From Bacteroidota bacterium (lineage in GTDB: Bacteria; Bacteroidota; Bacteroidia; Flavobacteriales; Flavobacteriaceae): 7,665 nt of DNA. How positions within the stretch are numbered: position 1 is the stretch's first letter; every line of letters begins with the position of its first letter. Shown piece after piece: positions 6,487 through 7,665 of this stretch. The DNA is taken from the NCBI GenBank assembly GCA_023393485.1, contig JAEWLD010000108.1, forward strand, positions 1-7,665, read 5' to 3'. Below the pieces are notes generated by a model that did not search any database, was not told the DNA's origin, and worked only from the letters and a program-made list of their open reading frames with translations. A program made the translations under genes and the position numbers.

Positions 6487-6511
6487 AACTATAAATTGAA
6501 TGAAAGGTTAT

Positions 6512-6541
6512 CCAGCGACCAGCGACTAACCACCAACGACC
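6512..6541 (+). repeat. Degenerate heptanucleotide repeat in the frr leader
   Basis: Four 7-base units run head to tail: CCAGCGA, CCAGCGA, CTAACCA, CCAACGA, followed by CC. The first two are identical and the others differ at 1-3 positions. The repeat ends 4 bases before the frr start codon, where a ribosome binding site would be in other phyla. The strand is purine-poor and unlikely to form strong structure, so it may keep the start region open; it may equally be a neutral microsatellite. Confidence 0.65.
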
Positions 6542-6545
6542 AAAT

Positions 6546-7109
6546 ATGGAAGAAGAACTCGATTTTATCATGGAAAGCACCGAGGAAGCAATGAACGGAT
6601 CAATTGCGCACCTCGAGAAAGAATTCATAAACATCCGCGCCGGAAAAGCATCGCCTGCAATGATTGGCGGTGTTTTCGTGGATTATTACGGCTCGGCAAC
6701 GCCGCTTACACAGGTTTCGAACATCAACACGCCTGACGCGCGTACGATTACGATCACACCGTATGAAAAAAACATGTTGCAGCCAATTGAAAAAGCGATC
6801 ATGGTGGCCAACCTCGGCTTCAACCCGATGAACAATGGCGACATGATCATCATTTCTGTTCCGCCGCTGACCGAGGAACGCCGTCGCGACCTCGTAAAAC
6901 AAGCAAAAGCGCAGGCCGAAGATGCGAAAATCGGTATCCGTAATTCACGCAAGGATGCGAATACCGAAATCAAAAAACTTGAAAAGAACGGTTTGTCTGA
7001 AGACATCTGCAAAAGTGCCGAGGACGAAGTGCAGAACCTGACCAATAGTTTCATCAGGAAAATCGACGATTTGCTCGCGCACAAGGAAGCCGAGATCATG
7101 AAGGTGTAA
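6546..7109 (+). CDS. frr: Ribosome recycling factor
   Basis: Together with EF-G it splits post-termination 70S ribosomes so that subunits, mRNA and tRNA are released. The 187-residue protein is full length. The hallmark segment HLEKEFINIRAGKASPAMIG (22-41) is the start of the long coiled-coil bundle; VDYYGSATPLTQVSNINTPDARTITITPYEKNML forms the beta-rich domain II; FNPMNNGDMIIISVPPLTEERRRDLVKQAK returns to the bundle, which ends in charged helices to the C-terminus. The ATG at 6546 is the first in frame and gives a family-like N-terminus (EEELDFIMESTEEAM). Its own promoter is not visible, so it probably depends on readthrough from pyrH. A strong intrinsic terminator follows 19 bases after the stop. 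Confidence 0.97.
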   Translation: MEEELDFIMESTEEAMNGSIAHLEKEFINIRAGKASPAMIGGVFVDYYGSATPLTQVSNINTPDARTITITPYEKNMLQPIEKAIMVANLGFNPMNNGDMIIISVPPLTEERRRDLVKQAKAQAEDAKIGIRNSRKDANTEIKKLEKNGLSEDICKSAEDEVQNLTNSFIRKIDDLLAHKEAEIMKV

Positions 7110-7128
7110 CGTTTACTGATAGAGATAG

Positions 7129-7158
7129 AATCCGTTCGGGCAGCCGGGCGGATTTTTT
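7129..7158 (+). terminator. Intrinsic terminator after frr
   Basis: An 11-bp stem (AATCCGTTCGG, 7129-7139, with CCGGGCGGATT, 7144-7154, including two G.U pairs) closed by a GCAG tetraloop is followed by a run of six T (7153-7158). This is a textbook rho-independent terminator placed 19 bases after the frr stop. What is odd is that the next start codon is at 7166, only 7 bases beyond the T run. Confidence 0.85.
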
Positions 7159-7165
7159 GTTTGCA

Positions 7166-7665
7166 ATGAGATTTTGGATTGTCATGCTGTTGTTTTCGAC
7201 GCTTGTTTTGCAGGCGCAGCGACGCATGGACGGCCGCGCCCAATCAATCATCAAAAGCGCGATCAGGAACCGCACCGATAACGATCCGCAAAAAAAGCTC
7301 AGTACTTTTTCGTTTAAAAGCTATACAAAACTGATTGTAACTGCCGATCCGGATTCAATTCCCGGGGAAATCGACACCATTACGCGACGGAAAATCTTCG
7401 GCCTCGGCAAACGATATAAAAAAATAGACTCGACGCAATACAAATTCAAACGGTTTATTTGCCGCCAGCATTTTTTTGAAACCGAAAAAATTTCGCATTT
7501 CCAGTTTGACGGCAAGCACCGCAAGGAAACCGTTATCGCGACTAAAATGTCAGGATTCCGCGAACCGATTTATGAAGTGCTCGGCTTCAATTTGCAGTCG
7601 TTTTCAATGTATGAGGACAATTACGAACTCTTAGAGACCAAATACAACAGCCCGATCTCTAAAAC
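7166..7665 (+). CDS. DUF5686 family protein, N-terminal part (continues past the right edge)
   Basis: I translated 166 codons from the ATG at 7166 and the frame is open to the window end. Residues 1-18 (MRFWIVMLLFSTLVLQAQ) look like a signal peptide. The mature part begins with RAQSIIKSAIRNRTDNDPQKKL, then FSFKSYTKLIVTADPDSI, and later HFQFDGKHRKETVIATKMSGFREPIYEVLGFNLQSFSMYED and ELLETKYNSPIS. These blocks match the DUF5686 proteins of Bacteroidota, large presumed outer-membrane proteins of unknown function. Many relatives carry a CarboxypepD_reg-like beta-sandwich between signal and this region; here the DUF5686 part follows the signal directly. The ATG at 7184 would also keep a shortened hydrophobic start; 7166 gives the better signal peptide with a basic second residue. 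No promoter is visible. Confidence 0.8.
   Translation, partial: MRFWIVMLLFSTLVLQAQRRMDGRAQSIIKSAIRNRTDNDPQKKLSTFSFKSYTKLIVTADPDSIPGEIDTITRRKIFGLGKRYKKIDSTQYKFKRFICRQHFFETEKISHFQFDGKHRKETVIATKMSGFREPIYEVLGFNLQSFSMYEDNYELLETKYNSPISK

Noticed and set aside
6686..7243. 185-codon open frame on the minus strand across frr and the terminator
   Set aside because: It overlaps frr and the intrinsic terminator in antisense, and its Ser/Arg/Phe/Ile-rich product resembles nothing.

Overview
The window reads as a stretch of a Flavobacteriaceae (Bacteroidota) chromosome, most likely Flavobacterium or a close relative. Four things point there: protein sequences of typical flavobacterial form (LeuRS, FtsX, DUF3098, UppP, TruB, Frr, DUF5686); no Shine-Dalgarno sequences ahead of the starts; AT-rich spacers with palindromes and short repeats; and flavobacterial-type promoters with the TAnnTTTG -7 box. 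I see no transposase, phage gene, CRISPR array, tRNA or rRNA. The content is core housekeeping with some interesting non-coding structure.

Layout. Bases 1-996 (minus) are the N-terminal part of leucyl-tRNA synthetase (leuS), running off the left edge. A 286-base divergent spacer follows and carries a perfect palindrome. Bases 1283-4816 (plus) form a probable operon: ftsX (cell division), a DUF3098 small membrane protein, a spacer with a long inverted repeat, uppP (undecaprenyl-diphosphate phosphatase), a seven- or eight-helix membrane protein with the complete alkaline-ceramidase (CREST) metal site, and truB (tRNA pseudouridine-55 synthase). uppP and the ceramidase-like gene overlap at TAATG, and truB starts inside the end of the ceramidase-like gene, so the last three look translationally coupled. 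Only 3 bases separate truB from a convergent thioredoxin-fold gene (minus, 4820-5431). That gene is divergent from pyrH (UMP kinase, plus), and each side of their 152-base spacer has its own consensus promoter. After pyrH comes a 254-base spacer holding an elaborate structured element and a degenerate heptamer repeat, then frr (ribosome recycling factor), a strong intrinsic terminator, and the start of a DUF5686 outer-membrane-type protein cut by the right edge.

How the genes relate. ftsX, uppP and the ceramidase-like gene all act at the envelope: division-site signalling, recycling of the lipid carrier for peptidoglycan and polysaccharide synthesis, and probably sphingolipid turnover, which makes sense because many Bacteroidota make sphingolipids. 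leuS, truB and frr serve translation, and pyrH supplies pyrimidine nucleotides. The points most worth a second look are the structured element between pyrH and frr, the CREST-type hydrolase inside the uppP-truB unit, the repeats at 1077-1111 and 2438-2570, and the terminator that ends 7 bases before the DUF5686 start codon.
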